A stretch of 64,000 bases of DNA from Evansella cellulosilytica DSM 2522 (GCF_000177235.2 NC_014829.1:496001-560000), one strand, 5' to 3'. Counted from the stretch's first letter, positions 53,907-62,599 are shown. The notes: generated by a model not told the origin, from the letters alone. Made by a program: numbers and translations.

Positions 53907-55721
53907 GTGTTACGTATGTTAAGAAGTAGTATCCATGATTTTTCAATATCATATAAAAAATATTTATCATTTGCATTTATATATATGCTCCTGACAAGTT
54001 TTCTCTTTGTCCCATTGATTTCATATATTTTTAACAGAATGATTAAGTTAATGGGGACAGGTTCACTGTTGAACGCTGAGGTGTATAAAATCGGATCGAG
54101 CTTTCCTGGACTCATGGGTATGCTATTAATTAGCTTCTTAGTTTCATTAATATTATTTTTAGAGTTTGGAGTCATGATCCTCATTGCACAGCAGGGGTAT
54201 TTCAGAAAGCGTATTTATGTGTCTCAAGCATTGATAACCACGATGAGAAAATTCCCGAAAATATTAGGGTTCGGATTATTTCAGATCATTTTAATTACTT
54301 TGCTTTTCATCCCTTTTATTGAGCTGTCAGTTTTTCCTGCGTTACTAGATTTCAACATAGCAATATTTCTTACTAGCCAGTTATACGGATCTTCAGATTT
54401 AGCGATCTTTATATACTTACTTATTGTGATATTAGCAATATATTTATTCATTCGTTTTCTATTTACGTTACATTATATATTTATTGAGGAATGCTCTGTT
54501 TGGAAATCGATGCAGTTAAGCTGGAAACTAACTAAAAAGAATAACTTGAAAACGATCTTTTACTTAATATTATTAAACGTACTCATATTTATTGTAGGTT
54601 TCCTATTCATTACAATGATATCTTATATACCAAGTTTAGTAGAAACGGTAGCTGTAGGAACGTTTATTCAAAACTACCTAGTTACTTTTTCTAGTTTTAT
54701 GGCCATTATCTTTTCGTTATTACTAGTACCGATAAATGTTATTATCGTCACTAGATTGTTTTATCGTTACCGAAAAAGAAATGGAGAAGACATTGAAGAT
54801 GCATTGAACATTTACGGAAGTAAAAGCTTGATTACAGTAGAAAAAAGAGTAAAACGTTTTTTTTCAAAACGATTTACAATAAGCGCAGCTGTTTTTATCT
54901 ATGTCACTTCAATGTTTTTTATAAACTTTACTATTAATGATAATCTTGTTTACTTGAATTGGAATGTTCAAGTGGCTGCACATCGTGGAGATTTGCATAG
55001 TGCACCTGAAAATTCCTTAAGTAGTATTAGGTCTGCCATCGATAAAGGCGTTGATGCAGTGGAGATAGATGTGATGCTGACAAAGGATGGCGAGATTATT
55101 TTAAATCATGATTATACTTTCCAACGAGTAGCAGGCGTTCCAGATAGGGTTATTGAAATGACGTATGAAGAAGTTGCAGAAGTAGATATAGGACGCCTAT
55201 TTTCAGATGAGTTTATCGGCGAGCCAGTACCAACGCTTGAAGAAGCAATAATAGAGGTAATGGATGAGAATGTTACGTTCATCATAGACGTGAAAATAGA
55301 TAGTACTGGTGAAGACCGAAGAGATGAATTGGCAAAGGGGATTGTTGATCTAGTCGAGCAATACGACATGGTCGATGTTACGTACGTACAGTCATTTGAT
55401 TATGATGTGCTTCAAGAGGTGAGACAACGAAATAGTGACATTAAAATTGGACAAATTTTGTATTTGTCTGCTGGAAATTTATCTAGTTTAGACGTAGATT
55501 TTTATACAATTCGTCAAACGATGTTATCGGAACGTTTTATTGAAAACGCTCGTCGTCTTGATCGCGAAGTGTGGGTCTGGACGGTTAATTTAGAACGTAA
55601 CATGAGAGAAGTTTTAAAGTATGACATAGATGGCATTATAACTGACTATCCGGAAAGAGCGCAAAGAGTTATCGGTATTGATTTTGCAGGTGAAGAAGAG
55701 CTGCCAATGGAAGGGAGTTAA
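53907..55721 (+). CDS. membrane glycerophosphodiester phosphodiesterase
   Basis: A 604-residue protein. Residues 1-345 hold about seven or eight helices of the GDPD membrane domain. The C-terminal GDPD barrel (about 355-590) should face outside or inside depending on topology. AAHRGDLHSAPENSLSS gives the catalytic His-Arg, VEIDVMLTKDG the metal-binding Glu-Asp, and NHDYTFQRVAGV the second His. GIITDYPERA is the typical end. It hydrolyses glycerophosphodiesters to alcohol and glycerol 3-phosphate. GTG start behind AGGTGATATTTTC. Confidence 0.92.
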   Translation: MLRMLRSSIHDFSISYKKYLSFAFIYMLLTSFLFVPLISYIFNRMIKLMGTGSLLNAEVYKIGSSFPGLMGMLLISFLVSLILFLEFGVMILIAQQGYFRKRIYVSQALITTMRKFPKILGFGLFQIILITLLFIPFIELSVFPALLDFNIAIFLTSQLYGSSDLAIFIYLLIVILAIYLFIRFLFTLHYIFIEECSVWKSMQLSWKLTKKNNLKTIFYLILLNVLIFIVGFLFITMISYIPSLVETVAVGTFIQNYLVTFSSFMAIIFSLLLVPINVIIVTRLFYRYRKRNGEDIEDALNIYGSKSLITVEKRVKRFFSKRFTISAAVFIYVTSMFFINFTINDNLVYLNWNVQVAAHRGDLHSAPENSLSSIRSAIDKGVDAVEIDVMLTKDGEIILNHDYTFQRVAGVPDRVIEMTYEEVAEVDIGRLFSDEFIGEPVPTLEEAIIEVMDENVTFIIDVKIDSTGEDRRDELAKGIVDLVEQYDMVDVTYVQSFDYDVLQEVRQRNSDIKIGQILYLSAGNLSSLDVDFYTIRQTMLSERFIENARRLDREVWVWTVNLERNMREVLKYDIDGIITDYPERAQRVIGIDFAGEEELPMEGS

Positions 55722-55730
55722 TATAAAAAA

Positions 55731-55792
55731 GGAAGAGTGGGAATTTAAGGTACATACTAAAGTTACCTTTTGAATCCACCTCTTCCTTTTTC
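55731..55792 (+). terminator. terminator, repeat family A copy 10
   Basis: Arms GGAAGAGTGGGAATTTAAGG and CCTTTTGAATCCACCTCTTCC, followed by TTTTTCTT. It is a good terminator for the phosphodiesterase gene. Confidence 0.75.
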
Positions 55793-55858
55793 TTGGCTCG
55801 GTTAAAGGCTAATGTTTATCTTCATGAAAGGTGCATGCAAGACTCCACCGGGAATAGC

Positions 55859-55970
55859 AGAGGGTACTGAATAAGGTTGAGTTTTTGGGTACTGGCTGGG
55901 TTCGTTGCGCTATGATAAACACACTCATAGTAGTCTTTTAAAGGATTGTAACGACTATGCTTCATTGCCT
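55859..55970. repeat. half B element followed by repeat family C copy 4
   Basis: AGAGGGTACTGAATAAGGTT is a left B arm without partner. Then come GGTACTGGCTGGGTTCGTTG as left C flank, the hairpin CTATGA / TCATAG, TCTTTTAA, and the right C flank GATTGTAACGACTATGCTTC ending ATTGCC. The match with C copies 2 and 3 is clear at the right end, weaker on the left. Confidence 0.55.
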
Positions 55971-55980
55971 CGTTATTCTT

Positions 55981-57558
55981 TTATTCGTTTTCTGTTAATG
56001 CTCTTTTTATAGCTAATAATTCCTGAAATTGTACTTCAAGTTCTTCAGTAGGCTCGATACTGAGACGGCTTAATATGTCTGTAATTTTAGTATCAATCAT
56101 GAGGAGTTCATCTTCCAAGCTATTGCGTACTTCTAAAGGCTTCTGTTGCTTATATTCTTTATAAGAGCCGTTGAAAAAATCTATTTTTTTATTTTCAATG
56201 GTCAGTGTTTTTGTTGCGATGTTCTTGATAAATCGACGATCATGAGAAATGAAAAGCACTGTTCCTTCATACTCCTGTAGAAGTGATTCTAATGCTTCTA
56301 CAGCCTCAATATCAAGGAAATTAGTTGGTTCATCTAATAGTAGTGTGTTGCAGTTACTAACAAAAATCTTTGCAAGTGCTACCTTTACTCTTTCTCCTCC
56401 ACTTAGTACATTTACCAATTTATAGACATCATCTCGGAAAAAGTGAAGCCTAGCTAGAACAGTACGGATAAAGGTTTCATCTTGTATTGAGGTAGAGCTA
56501 ACATTTTCCAATATAGACTTATTTGAATCTAAAATATCAATATTTTGGCTAAAGTACCCTATTTTTACTGCCGGAGAAACATACACATTCTCATCGGCAT
56601 GCATGATCTTTTTTATGAGCGTTGTTTTCCCACTACCGTTTCGACCTAAAATAGCTAACTTATCTCCTCCATTAACGTGAAAGCTTGTTTGTTCCCAAAT
56701 TTTACGATTACCAACAAATCCAGAGACATTTTCTAAACGTATGATTGCTCGGTTTTTAATGGTGCTTTCATTTGGGATATTCATTTTTATTTTAGTTATT
56801 TCTCTAGGTTTTTCGATTTTGTCGAGCTTACTTAATCTTGTTTCGATTGCTTTTGATGTCTTTTGCAACTTCTTTTGTTTCTTTGCAAAATAAGGTTTTG
56901 CGCCAGTAAGTTTTGCTTCTGAAGTACTTACGCTCTTTGGCTTCTTCGTTGCTTTTTGTGCTTTTTTCTCCTTTAATTCTAAAGCACTTTCCAGCTGTTT
57001 TTTCTTTTTTACATATTTATCGTACGCCATCTCGTGTTGTTGCTCTTTTAATTGTTTTTGTGTTGTAAAAGCAGAGTAATTTCCTGTATAATCCTGTAAT
57101 TGTTGTTGTTCATCAATCTCCCATATTTTATTGCAAACAGCATCGAGAAACGTACGATCATGAGATACGATAACAAATGCACCTTGCCAATGTAGGAGAG
57201 ACTTTTCAAGCCAATCAATGTGCTCCATATCTAGGTGGGTAGTTGGCTCATCAGCAAGTAATATTTCATCGTTTCTTAATAAGCAATTACGTATATATTG
57301 TTGTGTTATCTCACCACCACTTTTCGTTGTATCCGTTCTTTTAAGCTGCGGTAAAAGCGCACATGTGTAATGTGAAGTAACACTTCCCTTATCTGGATGT
57401 GTGTCACCGTTTAAAACGGATAATAATGATGTTTTTCCTGAGCCGTTTTTGCCTACTAAGCCAATTCTATCCTTCGTGTGAATTTCTAACCTTTCTGTTT
57501 TAACGAGCAATCGATCTTGCACGCACACTTCTACATCGTTTGCTTCTAATAAAAGCAT
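55981..57558 (-). CDS. antibiotic-resistance-type ABC-F protein (Vga/VmlR-like)
   Basis: A 525-residue cytoplasmic ATPase with two ABC domains and no membrane part. Domain 1: Walker A GLVGKNGSGKTS, signature KSGGE, Walker B ILLADEPTTHLD. Domain 2: GRNGSGKTT, LSGGERVKVALAK and LLLDEPTNFLD. A long basic interdomain linker (about 170-285, KKKKQLESALELKEKKAQKA) would reach the ribosomal peptidyl-transferase centre. ABC-F proteins of this size and spacing (Vga, Lsa, VmlR) displace lincosamides, streptogramin A and pleuromutilins. An attenuator-like leader upstream supports drug induction. The start follows GGAGATGATACT. Confidence 0.88.
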   Translation of the reverse strand: MLLLEANDVEVCVQDRLLVKTERLEIHTKDRIGLVGKNGSGKTSLLSVLNGDTHPDKGSVTSHYTCALLPQLKRTDTTKSGGEITQQYIRNCLLRNDEILLADEPTTHLDMEHIDWLEKSLLHWQGAFVIVSHDRTFLDAVCNKIWEIDEQQQLQDYTGNYSAFTTQKQLKEQQHEMAYDKYVKKKKQLESALELKEKKAQKATKKPKSVSTSEAKLTGAKPYFAKKQKKLQKTSKAIETRLSKLDKIEKPREITKIKMNIPNESTIKNRAIIRLENVSGFVGNRKIWEQTSFHVNGGDKLAILGRNGSGKTTLIKKIMHADENVYVSPAVKIGYFSQNIDILDSNKSILENVSSTSIQDETFIRTVLARLHFFRDDVYKLVNVLSGGERVKVALAKIFVSNCNTLLLDEPTNFLDIEAVEALESLLQEYEGTVLFISHDRRFIKNIATKTLTIENKKIDFFNGSYKEYKQQKPLEVRNSLEDELLMIDTKITDILSRLSIEPTEELEVQFQELLAIKRALTENE

Positions 57559-57627
57559 AGTATCATCTCCATTTTTCTTTCATTGTATCCGTTTCATCAA
57601 TACTTACGGACGAAGCTTATTGGAGAC

Positions 57628-57667
57628 AAAAAAGCCTCCTATCCAGCAATCAGAATAGGAAGCTTTT
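57628..57667 (-). terminator. attenuator terminator in the ABC-F leader
   Basis: On the minus strand GCTTCCTAT pairs with ATAGGAGGC (9 bp, one G-U) around a 12-nt loop, preceded by AAAA and followed by TTTTTT. It stands 70 bases before the ABC-F start codon and points toward the gene, so it would stop the gene's own transcript. Confidence 0.85.
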
Positions 57668-57737
57668 ATATAGGCAACGAACGGCACGACATGAAAAAAT
57701 AAAGTTTCATTATCAAACCGGGCTACTATAAAGTTCG

Positions 57738-57843
57738 CTAATCCTAAATCTGAAAGCAGGTTGCTGAAGGTATACGAAATAAGCAGTGCTAGCTACAAAA
57801 AAACAAATACCTTCATTTGAATGCTTTCGAAAAATAGGATTAG
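57738..57843 (-). promoter_or_regulatory. three-tier leader hairpin (anti-antiterminator)
   Basis: On the minus strand three perfect stems are nested: CTAATCCTA/TAGGATTAG (plus 57835-57843 with 57738-57746), GAAAGC/GCTTTC (57823-57828 with 57752-57757) and GAAGGTAT/ATACCTTC (57807-57814 with 57766-57773). The 3' strand TAGGATTAGC can alternatively pair with the terminator arm GCTTCCTA, so the two structures exclude each other. Confidence 0.75.
57793..57816 (-). CDS. putative leader peptide MKVFVFL
   Basis: ATG AAG GTA TTT GTT TTT TTG TAG, seven residues. GAAAG lies 7 bases upstream and complements the 3' end of 16S rRNA. The start codon region is part of the innermost leader stem, so a ribosome stalled here by an antibiotic would open the hairpin. 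A second, three-codon ORF (MKY, 57851-57840) lies just upstream behind GGAAGGGTG. Confidence 0.55.
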   Translation of the reverse strand: MKVFVFL

Positions 57844-57886
57844 TACTTCATTAAGTTGGGTCACCCTTCCGTGTTTTGTTAAGTTA

Positions 57887-57915
57887 ATCGTAAAATAATC
57901 GCCATTATTTGTCAA
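57887..57915 (-). promoter_or_regulatory. sigma-A promoter of the ABC-F gene
   Basis: On the minus strand TTGACA (57915-57910), 17 bases, TACGAT (57892-57887). Transcription should start near 57880 and give a leader of about 320 nt before the ABC-F gene. Confidence 0.82.
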
Positions 57916-57935
57916 ACACTGTTCTATCATGGGAA

Positions 57936-57963
57936 AGAGGGACTCAATCATATTGAAGAGTCC
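57936..57963. repeat. degenerate repeat family A copy 11
   Basis: AGAGGGACTCAATCATATTG then AAGAGTCC. GGACTC and GAGTCC pair but the AAAAGGT tip is lost. It lies upstream of the ABC-F promoter. The rest of the gap up to 58104 shows nothing recognisable. Confidence 0.4.
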
Positions 57964-58104
57964 ACATTATAAAAAATGATAGTTATATCTTAAGAGGAAT
58001 TTTTCCATCCTCACTAATTTGGATAGTTGATTAGCTTTCAAACTATGTTTTAGTTATTCTATACAGTTGTTTTTTAAAGCAAGTATTCATTTGTTTTTCG
58101 CCTG

Positions 58105-58120
58105 AATGTAACGTTACATT
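58105..58120 (+). promoter_or_regulatory. perfect 16-bp palindrome before a lipoprotein gene
   Basis: AATGTAACGTTACATT is an exact palindrome 42 bases before the start at 58162, a likely operator. I do not recognise the regulator, and no regulator gene is adjacent. Confidence 0.5.
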
Positions 58121-58161
58121 ATTTAAAACGTCAAATGCCGTAAAGGGGTAAGGGAAGTGTT

Positions 58162-59091
58162 ATGATGAGGTTTTTTATAGCGAAGTTGTTGTTTTTGTTC
58201 GTTATGATGATGATCATTGCAGGATGTGGGCAAGGTGAAGGGAATATTGGCTCAGGCGGACTTAATGATGAAAGCAATTGGGAGATAGGTCAAGGTGACC
58301 TGCCTAGCAGTATTGGTGATATAGAAAAAAAGGTTGATATGATGGATGAACAAGCCATTCCTCCATTTCATAGTCTGGAGTACTTATGGGATAAGACACC
58401 ATTTGACGAGCCTACTGGGAAATGGTTTATGCATAATGGGCAAGGTGTTCTTGGATACGGATTAACGACAGGAACGAAAAAGGGTGGAGATGAGTTTGCG
58501 GTAACATTTATCGGACATAAAGATGAAGGAGAGCCGATGAACCGTGATGTTCGTATACAACTTTCGGAACTAGACGGTTATGATATAAAAGAAGTCATTG
58601 TTGAAGAAATTGTTTATATCGATACTGTAGGAAGTAATGAGCAAATTTTTTCAGGGGAGTTGCCTCATAAAGAAAATGTTCTATATATGTTAAGTGCAGA
58701 AATTCTAAATGAAAATGAAGAAGTTGAAGATAGCTTTATTTCGTTAATATTTGTACCTAAGCCTGAAATGAATGCTGCCCTCCAAACAGATAAGAGTTTG
58801 TATGAACAGTCAGATAATGACCTTACTTTGATTTTGCAAAATGCGGGACCAACAGTACTTTTTTATGGTACGTACTATACGATTGAGAAAAAAGTAGAGG
58901 ACGATTGGCGAGTTGTACCACTTGATATGGCATTTCATGATATTGGACTCTATTCAAAGTTCGGAGAAACGTATGAACAGAAAGTTGATATTAGTCAGTT
59001 AAATGCAGGGCAATACCGTGTTATTAAAGACATTAGTGTAGAAGGGTTAGATATAACTCAAACCTTGGCAGCAGAATTTATAATAGAGTAG
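58162..59091 (+). CDS. lipoprotein with Ig-like C-terminal domain
   Basis: A 309-residue lipoprotein (lipobox IIAGC, Cys22). The middle part (about 70-200) contains beta strands such as GTKKGGDEFAVTFIGHKDEG. The last 100 residues (LYEQSDNDLTLILQNAGPTV, YGTYYTIEKKVEDDWRVVPL, AGQYRVIKDISVEG) look like the Ig-like domain found in Bacillus surface proteins. A second ATG at 58165 could also be the start. Function unknown. A palindromic operator-like site precedes it and a repeat-type hairpin follows. Confidence 0.75.
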   Translation: MMRFFIAKLLFLFVMMMIIAGCGQGEGNIGSGGLNDESNWEIGQGDLPSSIGDIEKKVDMMDEQAIPPFHSLEYLWDKTPFDEPTGKWFMHNGQGVLGYGLTTGTKKGGDEFAVTFIGHKDEGEPMNRDVRIQLSELDGYDIKEVIVEEIVYIDTVGSNEQIFSGELPHKENVLYMLSAEILNENEEVEDSFISLIFVPKPEMNAALQTDKSLYEQSDNDLTLILQNAGPTVLFYGTYYTIEKKVEDDWRVVPLDMAFHDIGLYSKFGETYEQKVDISQLNAGQYRVIKDISVEGLDITQTLAAEFIIE

Positions 59092-59114
59092 AAGGAAACT
59101 CAAATACTACTAAA

Positions 59115-59164
59115 AAGAGGGGATTGAATTAAGGTAAAGACCAACCTTTTTCAGTTCCCTCTTT
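59115..59164 (+). terminator. terminator-like hairpin, mixed A/B repeat
   Basis: AAGAGGGGATTGAATTAAGGT pairs imperfectly with ACCTTTTTCAGTTCCCTCTT, followed by TCAC. The outer part looks like family B, the tip AAGGT like family A. It follows the lipoprotein gene. Confidence 0.55.
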
Positions 59165-59257
59165 CACATAACGTTTTCAATCACATCGTATTTCATATAT
59201 ACTATATATATACTTCGTGAAACGAAATATTTTTCAGTGAAAAGGAGATGTTATATC

Positions 59258-61054
59258 GTGAAAAAAACGTTAACCCGTTCTGAGGTGCCGATTGAAGAAA
59301 CTTGGAACTTAAAAGATTTATTTGAAACGGAAGAAGCATGGGAGAGAGAGTTAGGTGCAGTCCAAAATGATGTAAAGTCTGTTACACATTATAAAGGGCG
59401 AATTAGTAAAGATGCACGAGACATGCTTGATTGCTTGATCGCAAATGATGCTTTAAATGAACGTGTTATGCGTGTCATGACATATGCACATCTTCAACAA
59501 TCAGAAGATGGTACAAATCCAATCAATCAGGCAAGAGCAGCTCGTGTTAGTTCAGTAATGTCTGAGCTAAAGTCGCAAACAGCATTTATTGAATCAGAAA
59601 TTCTTGAGCTAAACAACGAAACGATTACATCATTTCTAAACGAGGAGCCTAGGCTAGAGGAGTTTTTGAAGACATTGAACGATTTACTTGAGTTGAAACC
59701 CTATAGACTTTCTTCAGATGCAGAAGAAATTTTAGCTGCTTTTGGAGAAGTACATAGTGCGCCGTATATGATTTATGAACGAAGTAAAACGTCAGATATG
59801 AAGTTCACTTCTTTTAAAACTGATGATGGTAAAGAACACCATTTGACATTTAATTCGTTTCCGACATATGAGGGCTCTGCTCATACAGATCTCCGCCGAA
59901 AAGCATATGATGCCTTCGTTTCAACTTTAAATCAATATAAAAACACATATGCTGCAACATACGCAACTGAAATAAAAAAACAAGTAGTAGAAGCGCGACT
60001 AAGAAACTATGAATCTGCTACACAAATGCTTCTTCACGAGCAGCAAGTGACAGAGGAGATGTACAATAATCAGTTAAATATTATTTTGACAGAGCTAGCC
60101 CCACACATGCGGCGTTATGCAAAGCTAAAGCAACATGTGCTTGGATTAGAAAAAATGACATTCGCAGATTTGAAAGCGCCACTTGACCCCAATTTTGATC
60201 CATCAACGACATATGAAGAGGCTTCTCAATTGATGCTTGATTCTTTAAAGGTGATGGGGAACGAATATATGGACATTATCGAAAAAGGTGTTCAGGATCG
60301 TTGGGTTGATCGTGCGGACAACACGGGGAAGCGTTCAGGTGCATTTTGTTCAAGTCCTTATGGCGTGCATCCATATATTTTGATGACTTGGAACGACTCA
60401 ATGCGAAATGCATTTACTCTAGCGCATGAATTGGGTCATGCAGCTCACTTTGTTTTATCAGGACGGTACCAACGAATCTCTAATACTCGACCTTCACGGT
60501 ATTTTATCGAAGCACCATCGACAATGAATGAAATGCTTTTGAGCCAGCATATTTTAGAAAAATCAACTGATGTGAGAATGCGCAGATGGGTTGTGCTTCA
60601 ATCATTAGGGACTTATTATCATAACTTTGTTACTCACATTTTAGAAGGGGAACTGCAACGACGTGTATATGAATTAGCACATAATGGTACACCAATCACT
60701 GCCAATCTATTATGTGAACAAAAGAAAGAATTGTTACAGCAATTTTGGGGTGATGCTGTAGAAATAGATGAAGGAGCAAGTTTAACATGGATGCGCCAAC
60801 CGCACTATTATATGGGACTTTACCCGTACACATATTCTGCTGGACTTACAGCATCAACCGCCGCAGCACAAATGATTAAAGAAGAAGGACAGCCTGCTGT
60901 GGATCGCTGGCTATCAGCATTAAAGGCTGGTGGCACACTAAAGCCGTTAGATCTCATGAAGCTGGCTGGTGTAGATATGACAACGTCTGAACCAATTAAA
61001 AAAGCAGTAGCATATGTTGGTACATTAGTTGATGAATTAGAAACAAGCTTTTAA
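59258..61054 (+). CDS. pepF: oligoendopeptidase F
   Basis: A 598-residue cytoplasmic zinc peptidase of family M3B that cuts peptides of about 7-17 residues. The active site is HELGHAAH (H390, E391, H394) with the third ligand expected in the following EAPSTMNEMLL stretch. The helical N-terminal half and the C-terminal PHYYMGLYPYTYSAGLTAS are typical. The start is GTG 59258 behind AAAAGGAGATG; the open frame's earlier GTG at 59237 overlaps that site. It stands alone. Confidence 0.94.
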   Translation: MKKTLTRSEVPIEETWNLKDLFETEEAWERELGAVQNDVKSVTHYKGRISKDARDMLDCLIANDALNERVMRVMTYAHLQQSEDGTNPINQARAARVSSVMSELKSQTAFIESEILELNNETITSFLNEEPRLEEFLKTLNDLLELKPYRLSSDAEEILAAFGEVHSAPYMIYERSKTSDMKFTSFKTDDGKEHHLTFNSFPTYEGSAHTDLRRKAYDAFVSTLNQYKNTYAATYATEIKKQVVEARLRNYESATQMLLHEQQVTEEMYNNQLNIILTELAPHMRRYAKLKQHVLGLEKMTFADLKAPLDPNFDPSTTYEEASQLMLDSLKVMGNEYMDIIEKGVQDRWVDRADNTGKRSGAFCSSPYGVHPYILMTWNDSMRNAFTLAHELGHAAHFVLSGRYQRISNTRPSRYFIEAPSTMNEMLLSQHILEKSTDVRMRRWVVLQSLGTYYHNFVTHILEGELQRRVYELAHNGTPITANLLCEQKKELLQQFWGDAVEIDEGASLTWMRQPHYYMGLYPYTYSAGLTASTAAAQMIKEEGQPAVDRWLSALKAGGTLKPLDLMKLAGVDMTTSEPIKKAVAYVGTLVDELETSF

Positions 61055-61056
61055 AA

Positions 61057-61192
61057 GATGGACTCAATAAGGTCAATATCGAAGGGCACTGAAAAAGTAC
61101 AGAGCAACTTTTTTCGGTGTCCCTGCAATTTTAATATAAAGAAAAAAGTTATAGCAGCTTCAACTGTTATAACTTTTTTGTTTTTTGAGTCC
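61057..61192. repeat. nested repeats: B element and a second hairpin inside a split family A palindrome
   Basis: Left A arm GATGGACTCAATAAGGTCA (61057-61075) and right arm TTTTGAGTCC (61183-61192) flank a complete B hairpin (61083-61124) and a further hairpin AAAAAAGTTATA / TATAACTTTTTT (61142-61179). The latter, ending in T6, is a good terminator for pepF. The rest of the gap to 61375 shows only AT-rich sequence. Confidence 0.65.
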
Positions 61193-61375
61193 TGCTTTAA
61201 AATTGTAGTTATAAGGGTATTTTCTACTATATTTTTACCTGCATCTTGAAAATAACATTTTATCGGTTAAACTAGAATTATGTAATTTAAGCGAACATGT
61301 TGTCAAATCTCTATCTGATAACGTGATACGACATTAGTTGCAGATAAATGATAATATAGAAAGGAAGTATCTTAT

Positions 61376-61735
61376 ATGACAGAAGTAGAAAACAAGGGAG
61401 AAGTAGAACTTCAACCGACAAGTGATGAGAAAACAATGGCAACATTGATTCACGTATTGGGGATCTTTTTTGGCGTCTTTTCAACATTGATTATTTGGTT
61501 GATACAAAAAGATAAAAGTAAATATGTTGACCATCATGGGAAACAAAATATGAATTGGCAGCTCACATTAATTATTGGTTATTTTGCTAGTTTTATTTTA
61601 ATGTTTGTACTTATTGGATTCTTAACTATTATTGCTATCGGAGTACTAGATTTAGTCTTTTCAATCCTAGCAGCTGTTGCAGCAAATAAAGGTGAGCGTT
61701 ATAAATTCCCAGTTGCGATACCATTTATTAGATAA
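61376..61735 (+). CDS. DUF4870 membrane protein
   Basis: A 119-residue protein. A polar N-terminus (1-20) is followed by three hydrophobic segments (about 22-44, 64-83 and 86-105). MATLIHVLGIFFGVFSTLIIWLIQ and VDHHGKQNMNWQLT are the hallmark of DUF4870/Tic20-like small membrane proteins. ATG behind AGAAAGGAAGT. Function unknown. It has its own terminator. Confidence 0.85.
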   Translation: MTEVENKGEVELQPTSDEKTMATLIHVLGIFFGVFSTLIIWLIQKDKSKYVDHHGKQNMNWQLTLIIGYFASFILMFVLIGFLTIIAIGVLDLVFSILAAVAANKGERYKFPVAIPFIR

Positions 61736-61749
61736 AATTATAATTGTTT

Positions 61750-61792
61750 TTAAAGGCATTTCTTCTAACAGCTAGAAGGGATGCTTTTTTAT
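61750..61792 (+). terminator. intrinsic terminator
   Basis: AAAGGCAT-TT-CTTCT pairs with AGAAG-GG-ATGCTTTT, with an internal TT/GG wobble, followed by TTTT. Confidence 0.75.
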
Positions 61793-61892
61793 TAGTGATT
61801 AGAAATATTATCATTCACAAAATAAACTAACTTGTAATTGGAAAAAAATGCTACACTAAGAAAAAAGCAACTAAACTAAAGGAGGGGTTAAT

Positions 61893-62366
61893 GTGTCATT
61901 CGATTCCATTTTTGCAGCAATATTTATCTTATTGTTACTAGGCTTTCTCTCCATAATGTTAATAAAAAAAGTAAAGAATAAAAAAGTGTTATTACTTGTT
62001 CCTTTCATTCTCGTATTTACTTTTGCACTCACGTATATTCCCCACAGTGTTGTTAGTATGAACCCATCAGGAGTTTCAAAAATAACCATATTTGACGGAA
62101 ATACAGGAAGTGAAACTGTAATTACGGAAAAGGATCATATCGAATATATTATTACGGATTTAAGTGATGTTACTTTTCAAAAAGGAAAAAGCTCTTTTGG
62201 TTACATGGGTTATAGCTTTAATACGAAAATATACAATGAAAAAGGTAAAGTAGTGAAGGAGTTAATCATTAATTCCGAGGATACGATAAGATATAAAGGC
62301 TTTTTCTATACAGCTAAAGATGAATTAATCGATTATGATTATATTAAAAACTTAGTTGATAATTGA
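61893..62366 (+). CDS. small membrane protein of unknown function
   Basis: A 157-residue protein: two N-terminal helices (about 4-22 and 30-47), then an outer or inner beta-rich domain of about 100 residues (SKITIFDGNTGSETVITEKD, YNEKGKVVKELIINSEDTIR). GTG start behind AAAGGAGGGG. The family is not recognised. It may be a single-gene unit, since hairpins lie on both sides. Confidence 0.7.
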   Translation: MSFDSIFAAIFILLLLGFLSIMLIKKVKNKKVLLLVPFILVFTFALTYIPHSVVSMNPSGVSKITIFDGNTGSETVITEKDHIEYIITDLSDVTFQKGKSSFGYMGYSFNTKIYNEKGKVVKELIINSEDTIRYKGFFYTAKDELIDYDYIKNLVDN

Positions 62367-62524
62367 GCCTGCGATAGTATATCCTTTAGGCAACCTATTT
62401 CTGGAAAGAAATTGGGGCATGAGTGTGGAAGATCAATTAATCTCCCTTCAGCACGAGCCATCAAAACAAAACAATACTTAGACTCAGCTTCATTGCATGG
62501 TGGGAACTAATGAAGGTAATAATC

Positions 62525-62571
62525 AGAGGGCACTGGAAAAGTGAAAGAACTCCACTTTTTCAGTGCCCTCT
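62525..62571. terminator. terminator, repeat family B copy
   Basis: AGAGGGCACTGGAAAAGTG pairs with CACTTTTTCAGTGCCCTCT, one G-T wobble, with a 9-nt loop. It lies between two converging genes and could serve both. Confidence 0.75.
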
Positions 62572-62573
62572 TA

Positions 62574-62599
62574 AAATTAAAGGGGATCCCCTTTAATTT
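62574..62599. repeat. perfect 26-bp palindrome
   Basis: Centred on GGATCC, arms AAATTAAAGGGGA and complement, no spacer. It directly follows the B hairpin and may be the terminator of the minus-strand ABC permease gene, which ends 41 bases away. Confidence 0.6.

Noticed and set aside
57559-57880. T-box or known riboswitch in the ABC-F leader
   Set aside because: The T-box core sequence and specifier-loop pattern are absent; the upstream ORF and alternative pairings fit ribosome-mediated attenuation better.
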